Positions 1-9,025 of a stretch of DNA of 45,043 nt are shown one piece after another. Each line of letters starts with the position of its first letter. Within the stretch, counting starts at the first letter, position 1. The stretch lies in assembly GCF_013394085.1 (NCBI RefSeq), contig NZ_CP040910.1, positions 722,366-767,408 of the forward strand. The letters are read 5' to 3'. Source of the stretch: Limosilactobacillus fermentum (GTDB lineage Bacteria; Bacillota; Bacilli; Lactobacillales; Lactobacillaceae). A model generated the notes under the pieces. It ran no database searches. It had not been told where the DNA came from and worked only from the letters and a program-made list of their open reading frames with translations. The position numbers were made by a program, and so were the translations under genes.

Positions 1-1
1 A

Positions 2-312
2 GAACGACTAGAGCTCTTTGCCAGTCAGCTTCAGTTGGGGCCGGAGTACTTAGAGGTCTTAGAGGACATGACCGACCGGGTCAACCGCCCTGACTTAACC
101 CCGAGTGGGCAGATGGCGCGGTTCCGCGGTTCATTAAAGACGGCTCACTGACCGAATTCGGGTTACGCCGGGCCTTGCGTTACCAAAAGAGCGCCCTGCA
201 ATCCCTGACTACGTTTAAGGGGTTTGAAAACATGACCACCCCGCTGTCGGCAGAGGACCTAAAGAAAAACCTCTTCCGGGGCAGTTACGAACCAAGTGGC
301 TTAATTCAATGA
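2..312 (+). pseudogene. 3' end of an unidentified gene, frameshifted by an 8-bp tandem duplication
   Basis: The gene enters from the left edge. One open frame (positions 2-151) stops at TGA 149-151, and a second frame continues to TGA 310-312, ending in SGLIQ. The two frames are separated by a direct tandem copy of CGCGGTTC (117-124 and 125-132). Removing one copy joins them into a continuous C-terminal segment of about 100 residues reading GQMARFIKDGSLTEFG across the junction. I do not recognise the family: the tail is hydrophilic, with no membrane segment or clear motif. An intrinsic terminator follows six bases after the second stop, which fits 310-312 being the ancestral end. A sequencing or assembly error is the main alternative to a real mutation. 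Confidence 0.7.
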
Positions 313-317
313 TAATA

Positions 318-352
318 GACGCCTGTCCGGTGACCCGGGCGGGCGTCTTTAA
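318..352 (+). terminator. Intrinsic terminator behind the left-edge gene
   Basis: A 13-bp stem (318-330 with 335-347, two G-T wobbles) closes a TGAC loop and is followed by TTT and an AT-rich tail. It separates the left-edge gene from rnjB. Confidence 0.8.
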
Positions 353-482
353 CTTTGTCGCCCTAATTTACGATCTGTGGTAAGATGAATAGTAATGATT
401 TGTGAGTGAAAAAAGAGCCCATTAGACAACCGGTCGGGTGGGGCATTTACAAGTAAATATTGAACAAATTAAAGGAGAAGCC

Positions 483-2282
483 ATGAGCAAGATTAAGATT
501 ATTCCTTTTGGCGGGGTCCGCGAAAACGGGAAGAACATGTACGCCGTGGAAGTGGACGGCCAGATTTTTATTCTCGACTGTGGGTTAAAATACCCGGAAA
601 ACGAGCTGATGGGGATCGACGTGGTCATTCCGGACTGGTCGTACCTACAAGACCACGCTGACCAAATTAAGGGGGTCTTTTTAACCCACGGTCACGCCGA
701 CGCCATTGGGGCACTGCCGTACTTTTTAGCCGACTTTAAGGTGCCGGTGTACGGGTCCCAGTTGACGATCGCCCTCGCTAAGTTGGCGGTTAAGGAAAAC
801 AAGCAGGTTAAGAAGTTTAACGATTTCCACGTGGTTGACGAAACTAAGACCATCAAATTTGGTAACGTTACGATCGGCTTTTTCACCACGACCCACATCA
901 TTCCGGATACATTGGGGATTGACGTTCAGACGCCGGAAGGGTCGATCGTTTACACCGGGGACTTTAAGTTTGACCAAACCGCCGTTAAGGGTTACCAGAC
1001 CAACTTGGCTCGGTTAGCCGAAGTTGGAACCGAAGGGGTGCTGGCCTTGCTCAGTGATTCAGCTGGGGCGGGAATTACCGGCGCTTCGACCAGGGAACGT
1101 GACATCCGCGCCTACATCAAAGACACCTTTGAAAACACCAAGGGCCGGATCGTGGTTGCATCGGTGGCTTCCAACATCATGCGGATCCAACAGATTGTTG
1201 ACGCGGCACTGGCCACCGACCGCAAAATCGTGTTGTCCGGCGAGGACCTCGAGCAGATCATCGAGACGGCGGAGGGGCTCAACTTGCTCCAAATTCCGGA
1301 CGATACATTGATCTCCTTTGAAGAGGCCTTGGACCTTGATGACGACCAAGTGGTGATTTTAGTCACCGGACGGATGGGCGAACCCACCAAGTCCTTGCAA
1401 CAGATCGCCAATGGTGACGACCCAGACATCCAGCTGACCAGCACCGACCTGGTTTTTGTGACCACCACGCCGTCGTACGCGATCGAAACAATGGTCCAAA
1501 AGACCAAGGATATGCTTTACCGGGCGGGGGCCGAGGTTAAGTTTATCGCCGATGACTTAAACCCGTCTGGCCAAGCCAGTCAAAATGACGAGCAACTAAT
1601 GCTGAACTTTATGAAGCCGAAGTTCTTTATCCCGATCCAAGGGGAATACCGGCTGCTTGACCGGCACGCCGAACTGGCTGAAGAAGTCGGCATCCCGGCC
1701 GAAAACATCTTCATTACCGCTAAGGGGGACGTTCTCTCCTATGAAGATGGCAAGTTCCACCTGGGGGACCGGGTTGAAGTTGGCAACACGATGATTGACG
1801 GAACCGGAGTTGGCGACATCGGTAACATCGTCTTACGCGACCGGCGGGTCCTTTCCGAAGACGGAATCTTCGTCGTGGTGGCTACGATTGACCGCAAGAA
1901 GAAAAAGATCGTCGCCCGTCCGCAGATCACATCACGGGGCTTTGTCTTCGTGAAGACTAACCGTGAGTTGATGAACCAAGCGGCCGACCTGGTCGAAAAG
2001 GTGGTCCAAGAAGACCTCGACCAAAAGGAATTCGATTGGGGACACCTGAAGCAAAACGTTCGCGACAAACTGAACCGCTTCTTATTCAACCAAACCAAGC
2101 GTCACCCGGTGATCCTGCCGGTGATCATGGAAATCAACCAGCACCCCAAGCGTAAGAACCACACTAAGACGACCAAGGAAGCTACCAAGGCACCGGTGGC
2201 CAAGAAACCGGCCAAAAAGTACCACAATTCCCGTGGTGGTCGGGGGCGGGGCAAGAAGCGTCCGGCGAGCGAAGCAAAGTAA
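483..2282 (+). CDS. rnjB: Ribonuclease J2 (metallo-beta-lactamase/beta-CASP RNase with degenerate active site)
   Basis: This is the RNase J paralogue of Firmicutes mRNA decay and rRNA maturation, which normally acts in complex with RNase J1 in the cytoplasm. The protein is 599 residues, with beta-lactamase and beta-CASP domains and a C-terminal domain ending in a Lys/Arg/Gly-rich tail (about 560-599). It reads as the J2 rather than J1 type because the catalytic histidines are replaced: the HxHxDH motif is HGHADA (69-74), SGHGS is SGQAS, and PVHGEYR is PIQGEYR. J2 enzymes of streptococci and enterococci show the same HGHADAIGALPY form (family knowledge). The start ATG 483 has AAAGGAG just upstream; an in-frame ATG at 438 has no ribosome site. 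A terminator follows, so it is probably monocistronic. Confidence 0.92.
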   Translation: MSKIKIIPFGGVRENGKNMYAVEVDGQIFILDCGLKYPENELMGIDVVIPDWSYLQDHADQIKGVFLTHGHADAIGALPYFLADFKVPVYGSQLTIALAKLAVKENKQVKKFNDFHVVDETKTIKFGNVTIGFFTTTHIIPDTLGIDVQTPEGSIVYTGDFKFDQTAVKGYQTNLARLAEVGTEGVLALLSDSAGAGITGASTRERDIRAYIKDTFENTKGRIVVASVASNIMRIQQIVDAALATDRKIVLSGEDLEQIIETAEGLNLLQIPDDTLISFEEALDLDDDQVVILVTGRMGEPTKSLQQIANGDDPDIQLTSTDLVFVTTTPSYAIETMVQKTKDMLYRAGAEVKFIADDLNPSGQASQNDEQLMLNFMKPKFFIPIQGEYRLLDRHAELAEEVGIPAENIFITAKGDVLSYEDGKFHLGDRVEVGNTMIDGTGVGDIGNIVLRDRRVLSEDGIFVVVATIDRKKKKIVARPQITSRGFVFVKTNRELMNQAADLVEKVVQEDLDQKEFDWGHLKQNVRDKLNRFLFNQTKRHPVILPVIMEINQHPKRKNHTKTTKEATKAPVAKKPAKKYHNSRGGRGRGKKRPASEAK

Positions 2283-2304
2283 TTAAGTAACCAATTAAAC
2301 AGAT

Positions 2305-2352
2305 GGGCTTCTAGTTGTTCAATTACGAACGGTACTAGGAGCCCCTTCTTTA
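2305..2352 (+). terminator. Intrinsic terminator after rnjB
   Basis: GGGCTTCTAGT (2305-2315) pairs with ACTAGGAGCCC (2333-2343), with a small inner GTTC/GAAC hairpin, followed by TTCTTTATCT. Confidence 0.75.
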
Positions 2353-2372
2353 TCTGCAAGAAGGAGGGCACT

Positions 2373-3269
2373 ATGACACCGGAACAAGGAGCACGATTTA
2401 AGCAGGCCACCCAAGCAATCGATCAGGGGCAATTTGGTGAGGGGATTCGGCTGTTGCAAGAGCTTGATTTAGAGGTCGATGACTTTGCCGTCAACCGCCA
2501 GTTAGCCCGGGCACTGTTTGAAGACCAACGCTTTGTCGAGGCCTACCAGGTCGCTGAACGCCACTTGGCCGATTATGACCAATCCCGTCAACTAGCGGAC
2601 TTTTACGTCCAGTTGGCCCTTAAAAACCAACTGTTTATCCCCGCCCGCCAATTCATCAGTTTGGCGACCCACTTAACGGATGCGGAGGGGCGCCTGGTCA
2701 AACGGGCCGAAGAACAATATGACCGGGTGGGGGCGCAGACCTTAGCGAGTCGGCGCCGCCAATTTATCCACATGGGGGATTGTAGCTTTCGTGAACAACA
2801 GCGCCGCTTTAGCGAGGGGCGGATGCTCCCGCTCAGCGATTACTTGGTGGGGGCTAAGTTCTTACTGCGTGACCCGGATACCCACCCGTTGATCAAATCA
2901 TCACTGGTGCAGGTCCTCCAACAGCTACGGCTTAACGAAGAGCTCACGGTGCTCTGGCTTGATGAAAAAGAGCACCCTTTAAACATCAAGGAGCTCAAGC
3001 CGCTGGGTGAACTGACCGTCGTCAAGGAGGGGGAACGGTTAATTGCCGCCCGCTTCGCTGATCAAGACCCGCTCTCGTATCAAACCTACCTGCGAGAATT
3101 CCACCTGCAACTGGCCTTTTTGTACCCCTTTGTGGAGTTAGCAATTGAAGATCCTGACGCTTGGGTGCAGGCCTTGGTGGCGTATTCGGCAAGCGGAAAT
3201 GAGGAGCCAATCTTGCGTGCACACCAGTGGCAGGAGCGGATTAACGCACTAGTGACAAGGCTTAGTTGA
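2373..3269 (+). CDS. TPR-like tetratricopeptide protein, function unknown
   Basis: A 298-residue soluble protein built from helical hairpins. The N-terminal 110 residues contain TPR-like pairs (AIDQGQFGEGIRLLQEL, ALFEDQRFVEAYQVAERHL). It resembles the TPR-type (DUF3196-like) proteins found in lactobacilli between the RNase J and tuf genes. No catalytic motif, signal peptide or membrane segment is visible. Start ATG 2373 follows AAGAAGGAGG. TPRs usually mediate protein-protein contacts, so a scaffold or adaptor role is likely, but no partner can be read from this sequence. Confidence 0.75.
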   Translation: MTPEQGARFKQATQAIDQGQFGEGIRLLQELDLEVDDFAVNRQLARALFEDQRFVEAYQVAERHLADYDQSRQLADFYVQLALKNQLFIPARQFISLATHLTDAEGRLVKRAEEQYDRVGAQTLASRRRQFIHMGDCSFREQQRRFSEGRMLPLSDYLVGAKFLLRDPDTHPLIKSSLVQVLQQLRLNEELTVLWLDEKEHPLNIKELKPLGELTVVKEGERLIAARFADQDPLSYQTYLREFHLQLAFLYPFVELAIEDPDAWVQALVAYSASGNEEPILRAHQWQERINALVTRLS

Positions 3270-3347
3270 ATTTAGCTAAATTCGTTTACAAATGCTAACT
3301 GATCTGATACCATTATTAAGAATTCTTCGCCGGACCTGATTTTATCC

Positions 3348-3376
3348 TTTAAATCGGTTTGGCGGAGTAGTACAAT
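3348..3376 (+). promoter_or_regulatory. Probable tuf promoter
   Basis: TTTAAA (3348-3353), 17-bp spacer, TACAAT (3371-3376). The -10 is good and the -35 weak. The RNA leader before tuf would be about 70 nt. Confidence 0.5.
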
Positions 3377-3449
3377 TAATCTAAAGGTGTGTCAGAACAC
3401 CCCTGGTGGTCTGGCATGTTACTTGTAATTTTTCAGGAGGGTTTCATTA

Positions 3450-4640
3450 ATGGCAGAAAAAGAACATTATGAACGTACTAAGCCCCACGTTAACATCGGT
3501 ACTATTGGCCACGTTGACCACGGGAAGACTACTTTAACCGCAGCTATCACCAAGGTATTGGCCGCTAAGGGCCTTGCCAAGGCAGAAGACTACTCTGATA
3601 TCGATGCTGCTCCAGAAGAAAAGGAACGTGGTATCACTATCAACACTGCCCACGTTGAATACGAAACGGAAAAGCGTCACTACGCTCACATCGACGCTCC
3701 AGGGCACGCCGACTACGTTAAGAACATGATCACTGGGGCCGCTCAAATGGACGGTGCGATCTTAGTTGTTGCCGCAACTGATGGTCCGATGCCACAAACT
3801 CGTGAACACATCCTTCTGGCTCGCCAGGTTGGTGTTGAATACATCGTTGTCTTCCTTAACAAGACTGACCTTGTTGACGATGACGAACTGGTTGACTTAG
3901 TTGAAATGGAAGTTCGTGACCTTCTGTCCGAATACGACTTCCCTGGCGATGATGTTCCGGTTGTTCGTGGGTCCGCTCTTAAGGCCCTCGAAGGTGACCC
4001 AGAACAAGAACAAGTTGTTCTTCACCTTCTGGACGTCGTTGACGAATACATCCCAACTCCAAAGCGTCCTACTGACAAGCCATTCATGATGCCTGTCGAA
4101 GACGTCTTCACTATCACTGGTCGTGGTACTGTTGCTTCTGGTCGTATCGACCGTGGTACTGTTAAGGTCGGTGACGAAGTTGAAATCGTTGGTTTGAAGG
4201 AAGACGTTATCAAGTCCACTGTTACCGGTGTTGAAATGTTCCACAAGACCCTTGATCTTGGGGAAGCCGGGGACAACGTTGGTATCCTTTTACGTGGGGT
4301 TTCTCACGACCAAATCGAACGTGGTCAAGTTCTGGCAGAACCAGGCTCCATCCAAACGCACAAGCAATTCAAGGGTGAAGTCTACGTTATGACCAAGGAA
4401 GAAGGGGGCCGTCACACGCCATTCTTCTCCAACTACCGCCCACAATTCTACTTCCACACTACTGACGTTACTGGTACCATTGAACTCCCAGATGGTGTTG
4501 AAATGGTTATGCCTGGTGACAACGTTACCTTCACTGTTGAACTGCAAAAGCCAGTTGCCCTTGAAAAGGGTCTGAAGTTCACCATCCGTGAAGGTGGTCA
4601 CACTGTTGGTGCCGGTGTGGTATCCGAAGTGCTCGACTAA
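3450..4640 (+). CDS. tuf: Translation elongation factor Tu
   Basis: EF-Tu is the GTPase that delivers aminoacyl-tRNA to the ribosomal A site. At 396 residues it has the normal bacterial length. Visible motifs are G1 GHVDHGKT (20-27), the switch I region [15 protein letters not shown]3 DAPGH and G4 NKTD, followed by two beta-barrel domains ending in [16 protein letters not shown] strong ribosome site (AGGAGGG) precedes ATG 3450. Codon use is strongly biased (GTT, ACT, AAG, CGT), as expected for a very highly expressed gene and unlike its neighbours. It has its own promoter and terminator. Confidence 0.99.
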   Translation: MAEKEHYERTKPHVNIGTIGHVDHGKTTLTAAITKVLAAKGLAKAEDYSDIDAAPEEKERGITINTAHVEYETEKRHYAHIDAPGHADYVKNMITGAAQMDGAILVVAATDGPMPQTREHILLARQVGVEYIVVFLNKTDLVDDDELVDLVEMEVRDLLSEYDFPGDDVPVVRGSALKALEGDPEQEQVVLHLLDVVDEYIPTPKRPTDKPFMMPVEDVFTITGRGTVASGRIDRGTVKVGDEVEIVGLKEDVIKSTVTGVEMFHKTLDLGEAGDNVGILLRGVSHDQIERGQVLAEPGSIQTHKQFKGEVYVMTKEEGGRHTPFFSNYRPQFYFHTTDVTGTIELPDGVEMVMPGDNVTFTVELQKPVALEKGLKFTIREGGHTVGAGVVSEVLD

Positions 4641-4663
4641 TCTCGGGAATTAACTTCTAAAAG

Positions 4664-4690
4664 AGTCGCGATTTATCGCGGCTTTTTTTA
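4664..4690 (+). terminator. tuf terminator
   Basis: AGTCGCGA/TCGCGGCT stem (4664-4671 with 4676-4683), TTTA loop, and a seven-T run. Confidence 0.88.
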
Positions 4691-4714
4691 TTGGCGGACT
4701 ACCGGGAATTTTAA

Positions 4715-4743
4715 TTGAAATACCCCCCTTTCTAGGGTAGAAT
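4715..4743 (+). promoter_or_regulatory. tig promoter
   Basis: TTGAAA (4715-4720), 17 bp, TAGAAT (4738-4743). The leader carries a small CTCTCG/CGGGAG hairpin before the ribosome site. Confidence 0.78.
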
Positions 4744-4810
4744 TAAAAAGTATGTAGGGCTCTCGCCAATTGACGGGAGGCTAAATAGATATGTTATTGG
4801 AGGAAATGAA

Positions 4811-6118
4811 ATGTCAGTAAAATGGGAACGCGATAGCGACGCTCCAAAGGGGACGTTAACGTTCGATATCGACACTGAAACCATTCAAAAGGGGATTGAC
4901 CACGCCTTTACCCGCACCCAAAAGCGGATTTCGGTTCCTGGCTTCCGTAAGGGCCACGTTCCGCGGACGATCTTCAACCAAATGTACGGGGAAGAATCCC
5001 TCTACCAAGATGCTTTAAACGACGTCTTACCGGATGCTTACGAAGCTGCCATCAAGGAAGCGGGCATCGAACCGGTCGACCAACCACAAGTTAACGTTGA
5101 AAGCATGGAAAAGGGTCAACCTTGGACCTTGACGGCCACTGTGGCGGTTAAGCCAGAAGTAACCTTGGGCGACTACAAGGGGATGGAAGTTCCTGAACAA
5201 GACACTTCCGTTTCCGACGCCGACGTTGACAGCGAATTAGAAAACAAGCGTCAACAACAAGCAGAACTGGTGCTTAAGGAAGACGAAGCAGCTGCCGACG
5301 GCGACACCGTTGTCATCGACTACGAAGGCTCCGTAGACGGGGAAAAGTTTGATGGCGGTTCCGCTGATAACTACTCCTTAGTTCTGGGTTCTGGCTCCTT
5401 TATCCCGGGCTTTGAAGACCAATTAGTTGGCCACAAGGCGGGCGAAGACGTGGACGTTAACGTTACCTTCCCAGAAGACTACCACGCTAAGGACTTAGCT
5501 GGTAAGGACGCCCTCTTCAAGGTTAAGATCCACGAAGTTAAGGAAAAGCAACTTCCGGAACTGGACGATGAATTTGCTAAGGACGTCGACGAAGACGTTG
5601 AAACCCTGGCCGAATTAAAGGACAAGGTTAAAAAGCAACTCCAAGACCAAAAGGAAGCCGCTGCTAAGGCAGCCATCGAAGACGCTGCGATTGAAGCAGC
5701 CGTTGCCAACGCCGAAACGGAAGAAATTCCGCAAGCCATGTTAGACGATGACACTAACCGTCAACTCCAACAATACTTGGCCGGCATGCAACAACAAGGG
5801 ATCAACCCACAAATGTACTTCCAAATCACCAACACGACGGAAGACGACCTGCGCAAGCAATTTGCTGACGACGCAGCTAAGCGGGTGAAGACCAACTTGG
5901 TATTGGAAGCCGTTGTAAAGGATGCTAACCTAAACGCTACTGACGAAGACGTTCAAAACGAAATCGCTGACCTGGCAAAGCAATACGGGATGGACGAAGA
6001 AGCCGTATCCAAGGCTTTGACCCGCGACATGCTGGAACACGATATCGAAATCAAGAAGGCCGTTGACCTGATTGCGGATTCCGCAAAGCAAACTGCCAAG
6101 GCCGCTGACAAGGACTAA
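4811..6118 (+). CDS. tig: Trigger factor, ribosome-associated chaperone and peptidyl-prolyl isomerase
   Basis: Trigger factor binds ribosomal protein L23 at the exit tunnel and shields nascent chains. The protein has 435 residues. The ribosome-docking signature GFRKGHVPR lies at 44-52; the FKBP-type PPIase domain is around 150-245 ([40 protein letters not shown]); the C-terminal helical chaperone arms follow. Start ATG 4811 has GGAGG eight bases upstream. It is flanked by its own promoter and terminator and stands directly before clpX, an order common in Firmicutes. Confidence 0.98.
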   Translation: MSVKWERDSDAPKGTLTFDIDTETIQKGIDHAFTRTQKRISVPGFRKGHVPRTIFNQMYGEESLYQDALNDVLPDAYEAAIKEAGIEPVDQPQVNVESMEKGQPWTLTATVAVKPEVTLGDYKGMEVPEQDTSVSDADVDSELENKRQQQAELVLKEDEAAADGDTVVIDYEGSVDGEKFDGGSADNYSLVLGSGSFIPGFEDQLVGHKAGEDVDVNVTFPEDYHAKDLAGKDALFKVKIHEVKEKQLPELDDEFAKDVDEDVETLAELKDKVKKQLQDQKEAAAKAAIEDAAIEAAVANAETEEIPQAMLDDDTNRQLQQYLAGMQQQGINPQMYFQITNTTEDDLRKQFADDAAKRVKTNLVLEAVVKDANLNATDEDVQNEIADLAKQYGMDEEAVSKALTRDMLEHDIEIKKAVDLIADSAKQTAKAADKD

Positions 6119-6146
6119 TCATTTACCGTGATTAATCTTTACCCAA

Positions 6147-6190
6147 AGGGGGAGTCGCAACAGCCATGCTTGTTGCGACCCTCCTTTTTA
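6147..6190 (+). terminator. tig terminator
   Basis: GTCGCAACA/TGTTGCGAC stem extended by GG/CC pairs, with a TTTTTA tail. Confidence 0.85.
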
Positions 6191-6207
6191 ATTGGTAGCT
6201 TAATTAT

Positions 6208-6236
6208 TTTAAAACGCAGCGTACGTCTGTTATGAT
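6208..6236 (+). promoter_or_regulatory. Probable clpX promoter
   Basis: TTTAAA (6208-6213), 17 bp, TATGAT (6231-6236). The leader is short. Confidence 0.55.
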
Positions 6237-6268
6237 TATCCTATCGATTACCATTAGGAGGTAAGTAA

Positions 6269-7519
6269 ATGTTTGAAGATACCACTGGACAAGATGTCCA
6301 CTGTTCTTTTTGTGGGAAGTCCCAGTCGGAAGTGCAAAAGATCGTTGCCGGTCCCGGCGTGTTCATCTGTAATGAATGCGTGGCCCTGTGCCAAGAAATC
6401 ATTGACCAGGAGCTAGCCGAGGACCGCACGGAAGCAGAAACGTTCACCGTTCCGACCCCGCAAGAAATTTTAAATCAATTAGATGACTACGTAATTGGTC
6501 AACAAGACGCTAAGAAGACCCTCGCCGTAGCCGTATACAACCACTACAAGCGGGTTAACGCCATGGTGACCGGTGATAATAACGATACCGAATTACAAAA
6601 GTCTAACATCGCCGTGATCGGGCCGACCGGGTCCGGGAAGACCTACTTGGCCCAATCGCTGGCCCGGATCCTAAACGTACCGTTCGCCATTGCCGACGCC
6701 ACCACCCTGACCGAAGCGGGTTACGTAGGGGAAGACGTTGAAAATATCATCTTAAAGCTCCTCCAAGCTGCCGATTTTGATATCGACCGGGCCGAAAAGG
6801 GGATCATCTACATCGATGAAATCGATAAGATCGCCAAGAAGAGCGAAAATGTTTCAATCACCCGGGACGTCTCCGGGGAAGGGGTTCAACAGGCCCTCTT
6901 AAAGATTCTGGAAGGCACGATCGCCAACGTTCCGCCGCAGGGTGGTCGTAAGCACCCGCAACAAGAGTTCATTCAGGTGGACACCAAGAACATCCTCTTC
7001 ATTGTCGGGGGAGCCTTTGACGGGATTGAAACGATCGTCAAGGAACGCTTAGGGGATAAGACGATCGGGTTTGGGACCGACTCCAAGGAAATTAACGACG
7101 TGACTGAAAAGAATATCTTACAACACGTCATTCCAGAAGATCTACTGAAGTTTGGGCTGATCCCTGAATTTATCGGGCGCCTCCCAGTCATGACCGCCTT
7201 AGAAAAGCTTGATGAAGCCGACTTAGTGCGGATCCTGACGGAACCAAAGAACGCCCTGGTTAAGCAGTACCAAGAACTGATCCGCTTAGACGGGGCGGAA
7301 CTACACTTCACGGCGGGGGCCCTGCAAGCAATGGCTAAGATGGCGATTGACCGGAACACGGGTGCCCGGGGGCTGCGTTCGATCATTGAAGACGTGATGC
7401 GCGACATCATGTTTGACTTACCAAGCCGCCAGGACGTGGTTAAGGTGGTCATCAATAAGGAATGCGTCACCAAGCACACCGCCCCAGAATACGTGTTGCA
7501 AAGCGACCAAGCATCCTAG
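6269..7519 (+). CDS. clpX: ClpX, ATPase subunit of the ClpXP protease
   Basis: This AAA+ unfoldase feeds substrates to ClpP. The protein has 416 residues. The N-terminal C4 zinc domain uses Cys12, Cys15, Cys34 and Cys37. Walker A GPTGSGKT lies at 118-125, Walker B is [11 protein letters not shown], and the ClpP-docking IGF loop reads KTIGFG. Arg finger and sensor 2 regions ([19 protein letters not shown]) are present. The ribosome site TTAGGAGG precedes ATG 6269. The engB start lies only 13 bp after the stop, so clpX, engB and the MazG-like gene probably form one transcript. Confidence 0.98.
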   Translation: MFEDTTGQDVHCSFCGKSQSEVQKIVAGPGVFICNECVALCQEIIDQELAEDRTEAETFTVPTPQEILNQLDDYVIGQQDAKKTLAVAVYNHYKRVNAMVTGDNNDTELQKSNIAVIGPTGSGKTYLAQSLARILNVPFAIADATTLTEAGYVGEDVENIILKLLQAADFDIDRAEKGIIYIDEIDKIAKKSENVSITRDVSGEGVQQALLKILEGTIANVPPQGGRKHPQQEFIQVDTKNILFIVGGAFDGIETIVKERLGDKTIGFGTDSKEINDVTEKNILQHVIPEDLLKFGLIPEFIGRLPVMTALEKLDEADLVRILTEPKNALVKQYQELIRLDGAELHFTAGALQAMAKMAIDRNTGARGLRSIIEDVMRDIMFDLPSRQDVVKVVINKECVTKHTAPEYVLQSDQAS

Positions 7520-7532
7520 GCGAGGAAGACGA

Positions 7533-8126
7533 ATGCAAGTACATGATGTTGAATTAACGATCTCGGCGGTCGAAGAAAACCAGTACCCAGCCACGGCCCT
7601 GCCGGAGTTAGCCCTGGTTGGCCGCTCCAACGTTGGGAAGTCTTCGTTGACCAACGTGTTGATTAACCGGAAAAACTACGCCCACACCTCGAGCCAACCG
7701 GGGAAGACCCAGACCCTGAACTTCTATGAGGTTGAACACAAGCTTTACTTTGTCGACGTGCCCGGTTACGGCTACGCCAAGGTCTCCAAGAAGCAGCGGG
7801 AAAAGTTTGGTAAGATGATCGAAAACTACCTGACCACCCGCGAACAACTGCGCGGAGTCGTCCAATTAGTTGACGGGCGCCACGCCCCGACGGAAGACGA
7901 CCGGATGATGTTTCAGTGGTTAGCCTACTACCACATCCCGACCCTGGTGGTGGCCACCAAGGTTGACAAGGTCAAGCCCAACGCCCATAACCGGATCGTC
8001 AAGGTCGTCAAAGAGGGCCTGGGCGCCGCAAAGGATCAGGACTTAATCCTCTTTTCGGCGACAACTAAAAAGGGCGCCGAGTCGGTTTGGCAGTGGATTG
8101 AAGAACGGACGGGAGTAAGTGACTAA
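7533..8126 (+). CDS. engB: Ribosome biogenesis GTP-binding protein EngB/YsxC
   Basis: An essential GTPase in late 50S subunit assembly. Starting at ATG 7533 (GAGGAAG upstream) gives 197 residues, the usual family length; a longer in-frame extension would run back into clpX. Motifs: G1 GRSNVGKSS, G2 around SQPGKTQTLNFY, G3 DVPGYG, G4 TKVDK, G5 FSATTKKG. The stop overlaps the next start (TAATG), indicating translational coupling. Confidence 0.96.
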   Translation: MQVHDVELTISAVEENQYPATALPELALVGRSNVGKSSLTNVLINRKNYAHTSSQPGKTQTLNFYEVEHKLYFVDVPGYGYAKVSKKQREKFGKMIENYLTTREQLRGVVQLVDGRHAPTEDDRMMFQWLAYYHIPTLVVATKVDKVKPNAHNRIVKVVKEGLGAAKDQDLILFSATTKKGAESVWQWIEERTGVSD

Positions 8127-8425
8127 TGGAGTTTAATGACTATCAAAAAGCGGCCAAAAGAACCCGCTACGGCAACGAACAGGTACTGACTAACTGTGCC
8201 CTGGGCCTAGCGGGCGAGGCCGGTCAGGTGGTTGACCTGGTCAAAAATTACACCTTTAAGGGTCACCCCTTGGATAAGGACCAGTTGACCCACGAGTTAG
8301 GTGATGTCTTATGGTACCTGTCCCAAATTGCCGAATGGGCCGATATTCCCTTCGATCAGGTGGCCAAGGACAATATTGAAACCTTGAACCGCCGTTACCC
8401 AAACGGCTTTAATAAACAGGCCTAG
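8126..8425 (+). CDS. MazG-like nucleotide pyrophosphohydrolase
   Basis: A 99-residue all-alpha protein with the MazG/dUTPase-like metal-binding pattern: GLAGEAGQVVDLVKN (the ExxE half) and HELGDVLWYLSQIAE (the ExxD half). This family hydrolyses non-canonical or surplus NTPs to NMP and pyrophosphate. It is coupled to engB by a TAATG overlap and is the last gene of the clpX-engB transcript. The substrate cannot be told from sequence. Confidence 0.85.
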   Translation: MEFNDYQKAAKRTRYGNEQVLTNCALGLAGEAGQVVDLVKNYTFKGHPLDKDQLTHELGDVLWYLSQIAEWADIPFDQVAKDNIETLNRRYPNGFNKQA

Positions 8426-8470
8426 GGTGGGAAGCCCTACTTTGTGTACGGTACCTTAAAAATGATGAAA

Positions 8471-8504
8471 GGGGCTGGGAGATGTGTTCTCCCAGTCCCT
8501 TTTT
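8471..8504 (+). terminator. Terminator of the clpX-engB-mazG transcript
   Basis: GGGGCTGGGAGA pairs with TCTCCCAGTCCC, followed by TTTTT. Confidence 0.88.
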
Positions 8505-8509
8505 CGATT

Positions 8510-8545
8510 GAGGCCGGGAAAAAACTCCGTTTTTCCCGGCCTCTT
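8510..8545. terminator. Second, perfect 14-bp hairpin behind the terminator
   Basis: GAGGCCGGGAAAAA (8510-8523) is perfectly complementary to 8530-8543. It may work as a back-up terminator or as the end of transcripts from the minus-strand gene at 8692. Confidence 0.6.
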
Positions 8546-8571
8546 GCTGTATTCCCAAATGTTAGACAGAA

Positions 8572-8688
8572 AACGTGGTCAATAACCGCAGGCCTAGTGT
8601 CTAAGCAGGCCGAAGAACGGTGCGTACCGCACCAACCGTTCGTCCTAGCTTAGTCATACGGCCTGCCGAGTAGGTTATTTCCCACCCA
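8572..8688 (-). repeat. Structured intergenic repeat, copy 1 (behind the 48-aa gene)
   Basis: A member of the dispersed palindromic family described in the findings. Core hairpin GGTGCG-TAC-CGCACC, outer pairing GCAGGCC/GGCCTGC, and the CTAAG/CTTAG stem. The GTGGG-type end sits at the stop codon of the minus-strand gene at 8692. One member of a family of about nine full copies in this window. Confidence 0.85.
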
Positions 8689-8691
8689 CTT

Positions 8692-8838
8692 TTACTTGGC
8701 GGAATCTTCTTTTTTAGCGGCGTCTTCTTTGGCGTCCTTTGGTTGGTCGTCCGGTTTTTTAACCGGCTTGAGCGGGTCGCTAGCGAACTTATTGAATAAG
8801 TCGTCCAGCTTATCGCTGCGGCGAGTGACAAGTCCCAT
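8692..8838 (-). CDS. Small highly charged protein (48 aa), unknown
   Basis: A short gene on the minus strand with a strong ribosome site (AAGGAGG, seven bases before ATG at 8838). The product is MGLVTRRSDKLDDLFNKFAS followed by a Pro/Lys/Asp-rich tail ending KKEDSAK. It has no membrane segment or cysteine. The Shine-Dalgarno, the absence of stops and a structured repeat placed directly behind its stop codon (as behind other genes here) support it as real. The function is unknown; it resembles a disordered accessory protein. Confidence 0.65.
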   Translation of the reverse strand: MGLVTRRSDKLDDLFNKFASDPLKPVKKPDDQPKDAKEDAAKKEDSAK

Positions 8839-8856
8839 TAGGCATCCTCCTTTGTG

Positions 8857-8882
8857 GTGCTAAATTAGGGCTATTTTAGCAC
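8857..8882. promoter_or_regulatory. Inverted repeat in the divergent intergenic region
   Basis: GTGCTAAA (8857-8864) and TTTAGCAC (8875-8882) form a perfect 8-bp dyad upstream of the 48-aa gene. It is a candidate operator or leader hairpin. Confidence 0.45.
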
Positions 8883-8896
8883 AGATGCCGGATGAA

Positions 8897-8922
8897 AAAA
8901 AGCAAAGCGGCGCCGCTTTGTT
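8897..8922 (-). promoter_or_regulatory. GC-rich palindrome followed by a T run on the minus strand
   Basis: CAAAGCGGC/GCCGCTTTG is an 18-bp perfect palindrome. On the minus strand it is followed by C and seven T, giving it terminator form, yet it lies upstream of the small gene. It could be an attenuator or a barrier between the divergent transcripts. Confidence 0.45.
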
Positions 8923-8963
8923 ATGCATAAATCGGGAAAAATGGGGATTTATATGCGATTTAC

Positions 8964-8992
8964 TTGCATAATAATTCGTTAGTTAGTATAAT
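8964..8992 (+). promoter_or_regulatory. Promoter of the amino-acid ABC ATPase gene
   Basis: TTGCAT (8964-8969), 17 bp, TATAAT (8987-8992). A strong consensus match. Confidence 0.8.
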
Positions 8993-9025
8993 GGTTTCAT
9001 TATCAACAGAGACGAGGGAGCAACG

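Noticed and set aside
8444-8653. Open frame of about 69 codons on the + strand
   Set aside because: It runs through two terminator hairpins and into a structured repeat, and has no ribosome site.
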